Source: JAJYKC01 sp035545735 (GTDB lineage: Bacteria > Acidobacteriota > Terriglobia > Bryobacterales > Bryobacteraceae). Taken from it: a DNA stretch of 64,000 bases. A program made the position numbers and the translations under genes. The notes beneath the pieces are model-generated. The model was given only the letters and a program-made list of their open reading frames with translations. It made no database searches and had not been told where the DNA came from. Shown here one piece after another: positions 44,375 to 52,397 of the stretch. Numbering within the stretch: position 1 is the first letter of the stretch; the number at the start of each line of letters is the position of its first letter. The stretch covers positions 1-64,000 of the forward strand of contig DASZXS010000040.1 in NCBI GenBank assembly GCA_035545735.1, given 5' to 3'.

Positions 44375-45199
44375 ATGGAACGCGCATACGCATATCTGGC
44401 CGGGCGGGTGGAGATCGCTCCCCGCATCGCGGTGGTTCTGGGCAGCGGACTGGGCGCCTTCGCATCCGAACTGAAGGAGCGGACGGAGGTGCTCTACGCG
44501 GAGATTCCGGACTGGCCTATCTCCACCGCCGCCGGTCATGCCGGAAAGCTGATATTCGGCACGCTGCACGGGCTGCCCCTGGCCGTGATGGCGGGGAGAA
44601 GCCATCTCTACGAGGGCTACCCGGCGGCGCAGGTGACGCTGGGGGTCCGGGTGCTGGCCGAATTGGGAGCGCGATCTCTGGTGCTGACCAACGCCGCGGG
44701 CGGAATCAACTTGTCCTACTCCCGGGGTGCGCTGGTACTGATCGCGGATCATATCAACCTCCAGGGCTCGAATCCTCTGATCGGCCCCGCCAGCGGATTT
44801 CCGGACATGACAGACGCCTATTCGCCCGAATACCGGAAGATTGCGCGCGATGTCGCCGCGGGACTCGGCATCGCGCTTTCCGAAGGCGTGTATGCCGCCA
44901 TGCTGGGTCCAAGCTATGAAACCCCGGCTGAAATCCGGTTTCTGCGAACGATCGGCGCGGACCTGGTCGGCATGTCCACGGTTCCCGAGGTCATCGCGGC
45001 GCGCCATCTCGGCGTGAAGGTTCTTGCCATTTCCTGCGTCACCAATATGGCCGCCGGTATTCTCCCCGGACCCATCCATCACGAGGAAGTCCTCGAAACG
45101 GGGCGCGCGACGCGGGAGACACTGGTCCGGCTTCTGACCTCGCTGCTGCCCAGGCTGGCGGAGCATGAGGCTACCCGTCCGAACAACCTCCAGCTCTGA
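44375..45199 (+). CDS. purine-nucleoside phosphorylase (trimeric type)
   Basis: The 274-residue protein has VVLGSGLGAFASEL (phosphate loop), GRSHLYEGY, VLTNAAGGINLSYSRGALVLIADHINLQGSNPLIG, and the C-terminal VGMSTVPEVIAARHLGVKVLAISCVTNMAAGIL. These are features of the trimeric PNP family acting on inosine and guanosine. It completes the salvage operon (41846-45199). A 15-bp gap follows nupC, and the MFS gene begins 4 bp after its stop. Confidence 0.93.
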   Translation: MERAYAYLAGRVEIAPRIAVVLGSGLGAFASELKERTEVLYAEIPDWPISTAAGHAGKLIFGTLHGLPLAVMAGRSHLYEGYPAAQVTLGVRVLAELGARSLVLTNAAGGINLSYSRGALVLIADHINLQGSNPLIGPASGFPDMTDAYSPEYRKIARDVAAGLGIALSEGVYAAMLGPSYETPAEIRFLRTIGADLVGMSTVPEVIAARHLGVKVLAISCVTNMAAGILPGPIHHEEVLETGRATRETLVRLLTSLLPRLAEHEATRPNNLQL

Positions 45200-45203
45200 G
45201 CCG

Positions 45204-46502
45204 ATGGCCGATCCGGAGCAGACTCGCAAAAAAGCCAGCCGGCGGATTCTTCCCTTTCTCTTCGTCCTGTACGTGATCGCCTATCTGGACCGGGCCAATG
45301 TGTCCTTCACCCGCATACCGATGATGCGGGAACTGGGCTTCTCCGATGCGGCCTATGGATTCGGCGCGGGGATATTTTTTGCCGGTTATTTCCTCCTCGA
45401 AATCCCCGGCGCACTGATTGTGGAGCGTTGGGGAGCGCGGCGCTGGATTGCCCGCATCCTGGTGACATGGGGAGCGGTCGCCGCCCTCTGCGCGCTGGTG
45501 CGAACTCCTGTTCAATTCTACGCGGCGCGTTTTTTCCTCGGCGTCGCCGAGGCAGGTTTCTTTCCCGGAATCCTGGTGTATCTCGCGAAATGGTTCGGCA
45601 AGAACGGACATTCGCGCGCACTCGCTGGATTCGTCATGGCGAGTCCCGTGGCGCTGCTCATTGGCGGACCGCTCTCGGGGCTCATTTTATTGCACGTGAA
45701 TTGGTTTGGCCTGGGAGGCTGGCGATGGGTTTTCATCCTGCAGGGCATCCCGGCGATTTTGCTCGGCTTCGTGACGTGGCGCCATCTCGCGGATTCACCG
45801 CAACAAGCGGCCTGGCTCAACCCGGCCGAAAAGGCCGTCCTCCAACAGAACCTGGATCGGGAACGCGCCCTGCATGCGGGCGGCGAAAGCTGGCTTGCCG
45901 CCCTCCGAAATCCAAACGTGCTGTTGTTTTGCGCCGCGCACGCGTGCTTGAACATTGCCGGTTATGGATTCATCTTTTGGCTGCCCGGCACCCTGAAATC
46001 CGCGCTGCGCGTGAGCCCTGAACTCGCCGATGCCGCCAGCGCCTTGCCTTATGTTTTCGCCGTGTTCTCCATCTGGCTGGCGGGGCGATCCTCGGATCGC
46101 ACCGGCCGCTGGAAGCTGCATGCGTGCGCCCCGGTTTTAGGAGCGGCGTTTTTCTTCGGCCTGAGCAGCATTCCGTCTCAACCGCCCGCGCTGGTGCTCC
46201 TGTGGCTGTGCCTCACCGCGTCCGGAGTATTTAGCTGGATTCCCGGCTTCTGGACCCTGCAGTCTTCTCTTTCGACCGGGCCGGCCCGCGCAGCTTCTAT
46301 CGGGCTTATCAACTCGGTGGGAAATCTGGGCGGTTTTGCCGGCCCGGCAATCGCGGGTTCGCTGCTCACGCGGACCCATTCTCCCTACGTCCTGACGATC
46401 CTGGTTTCGCTTTTCTACTGCTTGGCCGCCGGCCTGATCGTCCTCGTCAAAGTCAGGCCACCAGCCCTTCCGCCTGGAGCGCCGCATGCACCTCTCCGTT
46501 GA
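45204..46502 (+). CDS. MFS transporter (ACS type)
   Basis: From ATG 45204 the 432-residue protein has about 12 helices and the ACS-like start RRILPFLFVLYVIAYLDRANVSFTRIPMMRELGFSDAAYGFGAGIFFAGYFLLEIPGALIVERWGARRWIAR. It is related to transporters of organic anions (phthalate, tartrate, sugar acids). It is 4 bp downstream of the PNP gene, so it is cotranscribed; what it carries in a nucleoside operon is unclear. The 3' end overlaps the convergent DapA-like gene by 50 bp. Confidence 0.9.
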   Translation: MADPEQTRKKASRRILPFLFVLYVIAYLDRANVSFTRIPMMRELGFSDAAYGFGAGIFFAGYFLLEIPGALIVERWGARRWIARILVTWGAVAALCALVRTPVQFYAARFFLGVAEAGFFPGILVYLAKWFGKNGHSRALAGFVMASPVALLIGGPLSGLILLHVNWFGLGGWRWVFILQGIPAILLGFVTWRHLADSPQQAAWLNPAEKAVLQQNLDRERALHAGGESWLAALRNPNVLLFCAAHACLNIAGYGFIFWLPGTLKSALRVSPELADAASALPYVFAVFSIWLAGRSSDRTGRWKLHACAPVLGAAFFFGLSSIPSQPPALVLLWLCLTASGVFSWIPGFWTLQSSLSTGPARAASIGLINSVGNLGGFAGPAIAGSLLTRTHSPYVLTILVSLFYCLAAGLIVLVKVRPPALPPGAPHAPLR

Positions 46503-47334
46503 GATCGTATTCTTTCAGGTCGTATGGCCCCGCCGGAGCGCCGACATCTCGTCCCAGCGCTGCCAGAGCGGCGCGCAAGCGGAGACGCCGTTCGAAGGGA
46601 TGGTCCAGAGCGCGCCAAATGCGAGTCAGAGTCTCATGCCGTCCTCGCGCCGCTTCGGAACGGCCCTCGCGGCACGCCTTGTAAAGATCGGCGACCTCGG
46701 AAGGAAACGCGGTTGCGACGTCCGACACGATCCCCGCCGCGCCCAGCATGAGCGCCACGTAATGAAGGTCCTCGATGGCGGAGTACACCGGCAGCCCGGT
46801 GTGTAAGCCCAGCAGGTCAACCAATAGATGGATGTCGCATCCTTGAAGAATTCCATCAATTGCCCGCTCGCGGATTAAGAGCTCAATCCCGGCGAGGCTG
46901 ACCATGGAAGCGGGCACGCAGTTCGCCAGCAGGAGGGGAACCCCTGTCTTCCGGCGCACGGCGACAAACGTGCGAGCCAGCATGTCAGGTTCCGGCTGGC
47001 ACAAATAGTGGGGCTGCGCGAGCAATACCGCGCTGGCGCCCGCGGATACCACCGCCTGAGCCATTTCGATCGCTTCCGCCTCGGTGTCGGGAAAGATCAT
47101 CGAGAAAAGAGGTTTGCGCGTGCGGGCTCGCACCGCTTCGCAAATCATAAAGAGCTCGCCGGCATCCATCCCCGCCGAATCTCCAAGGACTCCTCCCACG
47201 CAGATGCCATCGGCTGGCGACGCATCGAGGACATCCGTTTCGGTACGAAGGCGATCCAGATCCGTTCCGCCTCCCGCGAGAAACGGGGTCACGATGGCGG
47301 CGATCACGCCGGTTTGTATGACTCCTTCTGCCAT
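46453..47334 (-). CDS. DapA-family protein lacking the catalytic lysine and tyrosine
   Basis: The 293-residue protein aligns with the DapA/NanA TIM-barrel family over its length (GVIAAIVTPFLAGGGTDLDRLRTETDVLDASPADGICVGGVLGDSAGMD; YSAIEDLHYVALMLGAAGIVS). However, the Schiff-base position reads DGILQG at residues 160-165, where active enzymes have G-x-K-[DE]; Leu163 replaces lysine. The tyrosine position of Y-N-x-x-P reads A137-N-C-V-P. Class I aldolase chemistry is therefore not expected. It may be a binding or regulatory relative. It begins 15 bp after the SSS stop and forms an operon with it. Confidence 0.85.
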   Translation of the reverse strand: MAEGVIQTGVIAAIVTPFLAGGGTDLDRLRTETDVLDASPADGICVGGVLGDSAGMDAGELFMICEAVRARTRKPLFSMIFPDTEAEAIEMAQAVVSAGASAVLLAQPHYLCQPEPDMLARTFVAVRRKTGVPLLLANCVPASMVSLAGIELLIRERAIDGILQGCDIHLLVDLLGLHTGLPVYSAIEDLHYVALMLGAAGIVSDVATAFPSEVADLYKACREGRSEAARGRHETLTRIWRALDHPFERRLRLRAALAALGRDVGAPAGPYDLKEYDLNGEVHAALQAEGLVA

Positions 47335-47349
47335 GCCGTTCCCCTCCTT

Positions 47350-48948
47350 CTATCGAAAAATGAAATTTAGAAATCCAAGGAGGGCCAGGACAGCCACGGC
47401 CACCACCTCTGGCTTTCGATGCCATGGGAGCGCACCCTCCGGATGGGGAGCGCCTCGTTCGTAAACCAGCCCGTCCAGCAAGCCGGCAGGCTTGGGACGG
47501 GTCACCATACTTACCAGGATGGTGACCACCAGTCCGCTCAACCCGCCCCAGATTGCCAGGTGGAATGTCGCATCCATGGCCGTACGGTAATGAATGATTC
47601 CCATTCGGAACAGGGTATATTGACCCAGGCAGCCGCCCACTCCCGAAACCATTCCCCAGAACGCGGCGGACGGCGTGATTCTCTTGGAGAACATGCCTAA
47701 GAGGAAAATGACGAAGAACGGCGAGATGAAAATTGTGCCGATAAGCTGCATGTAGTCCATCAGGTTATCGAACAAGAGGACAATGTACGCCGCCGCAATG
47801 CTCAGCGCCGTACCGGCGATGGTGGCGATGCGCCCGACCCGAAGATAGTGTGCGTCAGGCCGGTTCTTAACCAGATAGGACTGATACAGATCATACGTCC
47901 ATACCGTATTAAACGCGGTAACATTGCCGGCCATACCCGACATAAAACTCGCCAGGAGCGCCGTAAAGCCCAGGCCAAGCAAGCCGTTCGGGTAATAGCG
48001 ATTCATCAGGCCGGGGAGCGCGAGATTGTAGTTCCCGTCTAACTGCGCCGGAATGACAATTGCCGCGACCATGCCGGGAAGAGTAACCAGGGCGGGAAAC
48101 AACATTTTGGGAAAAGCGGCGATCAGAGGAGTCATCCTGGCCGCGTTCAGATCCTTCGCCGCGAGCGCGCGCTGGATAAGCAGGAAATCGGTGCACCAGT
48201 AGGACGGGCCCATAATGAACATCATGGCGATCAAGGGGACGTACCAGGTGACACCGAGAGGATTCGTTTCCGGCGAGCCCAGTACGGTCCAGGTATGGGT
48301 GAATGCCGCCGGCAGCTTCGCCGTCAGCGCATGCCACCCGCCTACTTCGAGAAGGCCCAGCACGGTCAGCGGAACAAAGCCCGCGATGATCAGAAAGAAT
48401 TGGAGGACCTCGTTATAGATAGAAGAGCTGATTCCCCCCGTGAATGTGTAGGTGACGACAACCGCGGCCGAAACCAGGATGCTGAAGTTGAAATTCCAAC
48501 CGAGCATCTGCTGGCAAACCAGGGCCAGCGCATACATATTGATCCCGGACATCAGAACCGTGACCACCAGGAAGCTGATCGAGTTCAGCAAATGAGAGCG
48601 ATGGTCAAAACGCAGCCGCAGATATTCGGGGACGCTGCGGATATGCTTCGAATAGTAGAACCGCACCATGAAGAGGCCGAGGAATACCATTCCCGGGATG
48701 GCGCCCATCCAGTACCAATGATTCGTCATCATCCCGTACTTGGCGCCCATCGCGATCATGCCGACGATTTCGAGGGAGCCGAGATTGGCGGCCATAAAGG
48801 AGAGCCCGGTAATCCAGGCCGGGAGCGAATGGCCCGCCGTCAGAAAATCTTCCGACGTCTTCATCCGGCTCTTTAAGCGGAATCCAATAGCGATCACGAA
48901 AGCCGTATAGGCCAACAGGATAATGAGATCGATCGCTTCCAGTCTCAT
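47350..48948 (-). CDS. sodium:solute symporter (SSS/SGLT family)
   Basis: The 532-residue transporter has about 13 membrane segments. Characteristic SSS features are RMKTSEDFLTAGHSLPAWITGLSFMAANLGSLEIVGM, YYSKHIRSVPEYLRLRFDHRSHLL, and TYTFTGGISSSIYNEVLQFFLIIAGF with the VTYTFTGG(I/L) sodium site. The family takes up sugars, sialic acid, amino acids or acids with Na+. Here a DapA-like protein is cotranscribed, as in NanT/NanA-type loci, but that partner lacks catalytic residues. The gene's start is 31 bp downstream of a degenerate IclR-type palindrome. Confidence 0.92.
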   Translation of the reverse strand: MRLEAIDLIILLAYTAFVIAIGFRLKSRMKTSEDFLTAGHSLPAWITGLSFMAANLGSLEIVGMIAMGAKYGMMTNHWYWMGAIPGMVFLGLFMVRFYYSKHIRSVPEYLRLRFDHRSHLLNSISFLVVTVLMSGINMYALALVCQQMLGWNFNFSILVSAAVVVTYTFTGGISSSIYNEVLQFFLIIAGFVPLTVLGLLEVGGWHALTAKLPAAFTHTWTVLGSPETNPLGVTWYVPLIAMMFIMGPSYWCTDFLLIQRALAAKDLNAARMTPLIAAFPKMLFPALVTLPGMVAAIVIPAQLDGNYNLALPGLMNRYYPNGLLGLGFTALLASFMSGMAGNVTAFNTVWTYDLYQSYLVKNRPDAHYLRVGRIATIAGTALSIAAAYIVLLFDNLMDYMQLIGTIFISPFFVIFLLGMFSKRITPSAAFWGMVSGVGGCLGQYTLFRMGIIHYRTAMDATFHLAIWGGLSGLVVTILVSMVTRPKPAGLLDGLVYERGAPHPEGALPWHRKPEVVAVAVLALLGFLNFIFR

Positions 48949-48963
48949 GCGCTACGGATTTCC

Positions 48964-49185
48964 ATGATAGAGTCAAATTCGGATCGCATACCGAAAATGA
49001 TATTGGATCTAAGAAAATCGCTGGCCGCTTTCTTCCTCCTGCTCGGACTGCTGCTTACCGGATATGGATTGCTGTTTCCCGGCGTGAAACCCCAAGTGGA
49101 CCCGGGCTTCAACGTCAACCTTATTTGGGGGTTGGCCATGGACTGTTTCGGCATCCTGTTGCTCCTGTTCCGCGGAAGACGCTAG
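48964..49185 (+). CDS. small two-helix membrane protein, 73 aa
   Basis: A short charged N-terminus is followed by a first hydrophobic segment (SLAAFFLLLGLLLTGYGLLF) and a second (LIWGLAMDCFGILLLLF), ending in RGRR. The protein is probably inserted in the inner membrane. The start may instead be the second ATG at 48997, which would give a 62-residue protein; in that case the IclR-like palindrome at 48979-48994 would sit directly before it. It lies between two minus-strand operons. No family is recognised. Confidence 0.6.
   Translation: MIESNSDRIPKMILDLRKSLAAFFLLLGLLLTGYGLLFPGVKPQVDPGFNVNLIWGLAMDCFGILLLLFRGRR
48979..48994. promoter_or_regulatory. degenerate IclR-type palindrome (site E)
   Basis: TCGGATCGCATACCGA shares the outer TCGG/CCGA arms and central CGCA of the better IclR-type sites, but two inner arm positions are not complementary. 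It lies 31 bp upstream of the SSS gene (minus) and inside or before the small membrane protein gene (plus). The -10 geometry of the other sites does not fit here, so it is a weak candidate. Confidence 0.35.
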
Positions 49186-49213
49186 ACCGCTTCGAGCCAG
49201 TTCATTTCCCGGT

Positions 49214-50350
49214 TCACTTCATGGCCGCGTCTTGCCCCGGCCCGCCGACGCTCCGGAATTTCGGAATTCGCTCGCTGGCCGGAGGAAGCTGCGGCAGCGG
49301 AGCGTGTGGCTCCGTCTGATACCAATAGGCGACGGAATAAAGGTTGTCTGATCTCAGGTTGGCGTGCCCGTCTTCGATCGTAGCCCGTATGGATTCATGA
49401 AAACGGACCGGCGCCTCCAGGTGCCAGCGGTAGTGCGAGAAACGCGAACCCGGCTCCCAACCGTGGAACTCTGTCAAGCCGACGAGAGGCGTCGCGTAGA
49501 GCGATGAGAATCCCCAGGCTCCATTGAAATAATCCTCGCCACCGGTGCCGTGAATTCGCGGCTGTGCCTCCCCGTCGATCCAGATCATCTCGTCGCCTTC
49601 GTTCCAGCCGCCCCATTGGTTTTGAAATACCGAGAAGGTCACGCCTACCCATTGACCGTCTCCGCGCGCTTCGAGCAGCGTGTAGTTATGCTCCCCGGAG
49701 ACATTCCGCCAGCGCGCATCCTTTCTCGCTTCGCGGAAGTCATTGCCGTAGAAATTCCCGTGATACCAGCCGTCGCAGGGAGTGCACTGCCGGTATTGCG
49801 CGTGGAAATACCCCGTTCCCGCCGGGAGCGAGGGAAGGCGCACCCAGTCGATGTTCCAATAGAAGTCGGTTATATCCTGAGATCCCTCGTTGGTCACGGT
49901 GATGCGGGCAGAATGTTCGAAAGGCATCGGAAAATAGGAATTGAGCGCCTTGTCCGGCAACACGGCGAGCAATGCCGATTGAAACACGGTATAGGTTCCA
50001 AGTCCCAATCCGAAGAAGTCGCCAATCGGCGCTTCCACACTGGGCGTTTTCTCCTGATCCCAGTACATCCGGAGCACAACTTTTTTCAGGTGATAGGCCT
50101 CGCCCGTTGCCATGGTGATCCAGATATGCCGGATCTCGCCGGGTCCGGCCGCTTCGATGAGCGTCAACTCGCCGCCGGCGGGAAGATTGCGGTAGTCGCC
50201 GTTCGCGCCGGTGCGATCATAACTGGAACTGCGTTCGCTGCTGTAATCGCGCAGGTGAGCTAAACCTTCGACGGAGAATTGAGCCCAGGCGCCGGGGACC
50301 GCGAGACACGCAATCAGGGCTTGAGCCGCGAGTTGGCCAGCTCGGCACAT
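49214..50350 (-). CDS. GH172 (DUF2961) family secreted protein
   Basis: The 378-residue protein has a signal peptide (MCRAGQLAAQALIACLAVPGAWAQ). Typical GH172/DUF2961 segments include AAGPGEIRHIWITM, EAPIGDFFGLGLG, YFPMPFEHSARITVTNEG and HGTGGEDYFNGAWGF. Known GH172 members act on difructose dianhydrides or arabinofuranosides. The acid/base and nucleophile cannot be assigned here. The start overlaps the end of the DapA-family gene by 37 bp, so they form one operon controlled from site A. Confidence 0.88.
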   Translation of the reverse strand: MCRAGQLAAQALIACLAVPGAWAQFSVEGLAHLRDYSSERSSSYDRTGANGDYRNLPAGGELTLIEAAGPGEIRHIWITMATGEAYHLKKVVLRMYWDQEKTPSVEAPIGDFFGLGLGTYTVFQSALLAVLPDKALNSYFPMPFEHSARITVTNEGSQDITDFYWNIDWVRLPSLPAGTGYFHAQYRQCTPCDGWYHGNFYGNDFREARKDARWRNVSGEHNYTLLEARGDGQWVGVTFSVFQNQWGGWNEGDEMIWIDGEAQPRIHGTGGEDYFNGAWGFSSLYATPLVGLTEFHGWEPGSRFSHYRWHLEAPVRFHESIRATIEDGHANLRSDNLYSVAYWYQTEPHAPLPQLPPASERIPKFRSVGGPGQDAAMK

Positions 50351-51237
50351 AGAGAAGCCACTCCTTCCTGTGCCGTGGATTCATCGCGCAAGAAGCCGCC
50401 GTGCCGCAACGCCTCTTCAATGCTCCGTGCGGCCTCGCCCACCGGCCAGCCGAACGGCTTTCGCGGCATGCCAGTGGGGCGCCCCGCCAACCGAATGGCG
50501 TACTTCGCCCTGCTGGGAAAATCGGGGTAATCGATCGCCCGCCACACGGGCGTAATGCGCTCATGAAGATCCAGCGCCGTGGCGTGATCCCCATCCCGCA
50601 CAGCCCGAACCATCCGGACGATTTCCCTCGGGAAAACGGTTGACGTTCCGGAAATGGTGCCGTCCACGCCAAGCATAAGCGACGGATAGATCATATCGTC
50701 AATCGCGGAAAAAATCCGGATGCGGCCTTTGAGCGTCGCCAGCAGGCCGGCAAGCGCATGCATATTCCGGCCACTCTGCTTGACACCCACGATCGCGGGA
50801 TTGCCGGCCGCCATCTCGGCCACTCCGTCCACTGCGAGTTGAGCCCAGGGAACAACGTTATAGATGATCAGCGGCAGACCGGTGGCGTCCGCAATGGCAC
50901 GGTAATAAGCGGAGAGCGTGCGCAGCTCCATTACAAAGCCGAAATGGGGTGGGGGCACCTGAAGCCCGCATGCTCCAGCGGTTTTCGCGGCCATACCCAG
51001 GCGGATTGCCTCCGCTGAACTATCGGCAATCACTGCGCCGAGCACGGGCAGGCTCGCCTCCACGGCAGCGATCGTCACTCGAACCGCCTCCGCCAGTTCG
51101 GCGGTGGACAAGCCGGCTCCTTCGCCCATGCTGCCGCCCACGACAATCCCGTTGACACCGCTGGCCTTGAGGAAACGGGCCTCGCCCGACAGGGCCTCGA
51201 AGTCGATCCGATCGTCTTCGCCGAATGGCGTAATCAT
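50314..51237 (-). CDS. DapA-family aldolase/lyase, lysine and tyrosine present
   Basis: From ATG 51237 the 307-residue protein is a DapA/KDG-aldolase-type TIM barrel with Tyr126 (IIYNVVP) and the Schiff-base Lys153 (AIVGVKQSG). It is probably a 2-keto-3-deoxy acid aldolase or dehydratase in the cluster's pathway. The first beta strand looks incomplete: in-frame codons upstream encode AQLSGVVPP with no ATG, GTG or TTG before a stop. A GGGAGG (51282-51287) sits 5 nt before an in-frame ACG (51276), a possible rare start. The IclR-type site A lies about 105 bp upstream. Confidence 0.85.
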   Translation of the reverse strand: MITPFGEDDRIDFEALSGEARFLKASGVNGIVVGGSMGEGAGLSTAELAEAVRVTIAAVEASLPVLGAVIADSSAEAIRLGMAAKTAGACGLQVPPPHFGFVMELRTLSAYYRAIADATGLPLIIYNVVPWAQLAVDGVAEMAAGNPAIVGVKQSGRNMHALAGLLATLKGRIRIFSAIDDMIYPSLMLGVDGTISGTSTVFPREIVRMVRAVRDGDHATALDLHERITPVWRAIDYPDFPSRAKYAIRLAGRPTGMPRKPFGWPVGEAARSIEEALRHGGFLRDESTAQEGVASLCAELANSRLKP

Positions 51238-51273
51238 GGGCGGAACGACGCCGGATAGCTGAGCTACGTTATG

Positions 51274-51287
51274 CGTAAGATCCTCCC
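51274..51287 (-). promoter_or_regulatory. Shine-Dalgarno with in-frame ACG upstream of the DapA-family ATG
   Basis: On the minus strand GGGAGG (51287-51282) precedes an ACG codon (51276-51274) by 5 nt. The ACG is 13 codons upstream of, and in frame with, the ATG at 51237. The intervening residues match the usual N-terminus of the family (LSGVVPP). This could mark non-AUG initiation; the ATG remains the default start. Confidence 0.35.
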
Positions 51288-51340
51288 ATTACGTCCAACG
51301 AGCCCACGGTATCATTTCCAGGTAGACCTGTCAATAGATT

Positions 51341-51354
51341 CGGAACGCATTCCG
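51341..51354. promoter_or_regulatory. IclR-type operator, site A
   Basis: CGGAACGCATTCCG fits CGGAA-N4-TTCCG exactly. On the minus strand it is followed by AATCTA and then TTGACA (51334-51329), the same 6-bp spacing to -35 as at sites B and D. A -10 near 51311 (TACCGT) is poor. It would drive the DapA-GH172 operon. Confidence 0.75.
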
Positions 51355-51428
51355 CCACTGGGTGGCGCGAACTCTGTCTTCAGCCCGGGCCGAAATGATC
51401 CGGCATTACGGATGACGGCGTCCGCGCC

Positions 51429-52280
51429 TCAATCGATGATGAGGGCGTCTTCCACCTTGTGAAGCCGGTAGCCCAGCAACAGTGAGAGCCGCGCGGTGGC
51501 CTGTTGCACCCCGCGCCGCAAGTCCTCCAGCGCGGACTGCATCCGGAAGGAGGGCCCGGAAATGCTGAGGGCCGCGATGACGCGCCCTTCATTATTGAAA
51601 ATTGGCGCTGCGACGCACGTGACTCCTTCGGCCGTTTCGCCCGTATTCACCGCGTAGCCCTGGGACCGAACCTTCTCAAGTTCCAGCATCAACTGCGCTT
51701 TATCGGCGATCGTGGCGGGGGTGATTTTCGGGAGCCCGCGGTGGGCAATCAGCGCTTCCAGACCGTCCGGACTGAGGTGCGCGAGCAGACATTTACCAAG
51801 CGCCGTGCTATGGGCATAATTGAACGCGCCAACTTCCGCCGCGCAGCGATGGGCGTGCTGGCTCTCCGCCACCGCGACAAATACCACCAGCCCGTTTTCG
51901 AGGATGGCGATGTGAACCGACTCTCCAAATCGAGCCAGCAGCTTGTTGAAAATCGGGCGCGCCAGTGCCGGCAGATGTTGGTAGGGCAGGGCGTTACCGC
52001 CGAGTGCGTAAAACCGGCCCGACAGTAAATAGTCGCCGTTCTCGCGCTGGTCGATGTAGCCCAGCTTTTTCATGGAGTACAACAACCGGTGAACCGTGGT
52101 CTTGGCGAGTGCCACACGCTGGGTGATGTCGTCGAGGCTTACCGATGCGCGCGGGCTCTGGCTCAACGCTTCCAGGACCGCGAAAACCTTCTCGGTGAGC
52201 CCGATAAAATTCTTATCCGCTGGGGCGCGACTGGCGCGTCCGGCGACGCCCGCCCCACGTTTCTGGACGGCCAGGGCCAT
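51429..52280 (-). CDS. IclR family transcriptional regulator
   Basis: From ATG 52280, behind GGAGGTGG, the 283-residue protein has an N-terminal winged helix (VFAVLEALSQSPRASVSLDDITQRVALAKTTVHRLLYSMKKLGYIDQ) and a C-terminal IclR effector domain (FGESVHIAILENGLVVFVAVAESQHAHR; STALGKCLLAHLSPDGLEALI; GYAVNTGETAEGVTCVAAPIFNNEGRVIAALSISGPSFRM). IclR proteins bind palindromic operators as dimers and respond to organic acids. CGGAA-N4-TTCCG palindromes lie at four promoter regions of this cluster, making it the likely regulator (inferred). An extension to 52409 is not supported. Confidence 0.93.
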   Translation of the reverse strand: MALAVQKRGAGVAGRASRAPADKNFIGLTEKVFAVLEALSQSPRASVSLDDITQRVALAKTTVHRLLYSMKKLGYIDQRENGDYLLSGRFYALGGNALPYQHLPALARPIFNKLLARFGESVHIAILENGLVVFVAVAESQHAHRCAAEVGAFNYAHSTALGKCLLAHLSPDGLEALIAHRGLPKITPATIADKAQLMLELEKVRSQGYAVNTGETAEGVTCVAAPIFNNEGRVIAALSISGPSFRMQSALEDLRRGVQQATARLSLLLGYRLHKVEDALIID

Positions 52281-52340
52281 GGAACCACCTCCAAGGACGA
52301 GTGTATTATCCCGCGGCGGCAACTTGCAAGCAGATGAAGT

Positions 52341-52390
52341 CGGAACGAATTCCGAATGTATTGACAGAAGGGATGCCCAAATACTAGAGT
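52341..52390 (+). promoter_or_regulatory. IclR-type operator site B and leaderless promoter
   Basis: CGGAACGAATTCCG (52341-52354) is followed by a 6-bp gap, -35 TTGACA (52361-52366), 18 bp, and -10 TAGAGT (52385-52390). The ATG of the GH2 gene follows 7 bp later (52398), so the mRNA is predicted to be leaderless. The site lies 61 bp from the divergent IclR gene and may also autoregulate it. Confidence 0.75.
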
Positions 52391-52397
52391 CGTCCTT

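Noticed and set aside
44093..45229. 378-aa open frame on the minus strand
   Set aside because: It is antisense to PNP and NupC; Arg/Gln/His-rich with no domain.
51268..51297. 9-codon TTG-initiated frame 7 bp after the weak -10 of site A
   Set aside because: The -10 (TACCGT) is poor and the peptide is too short to judge; the matching spacing may be chance.
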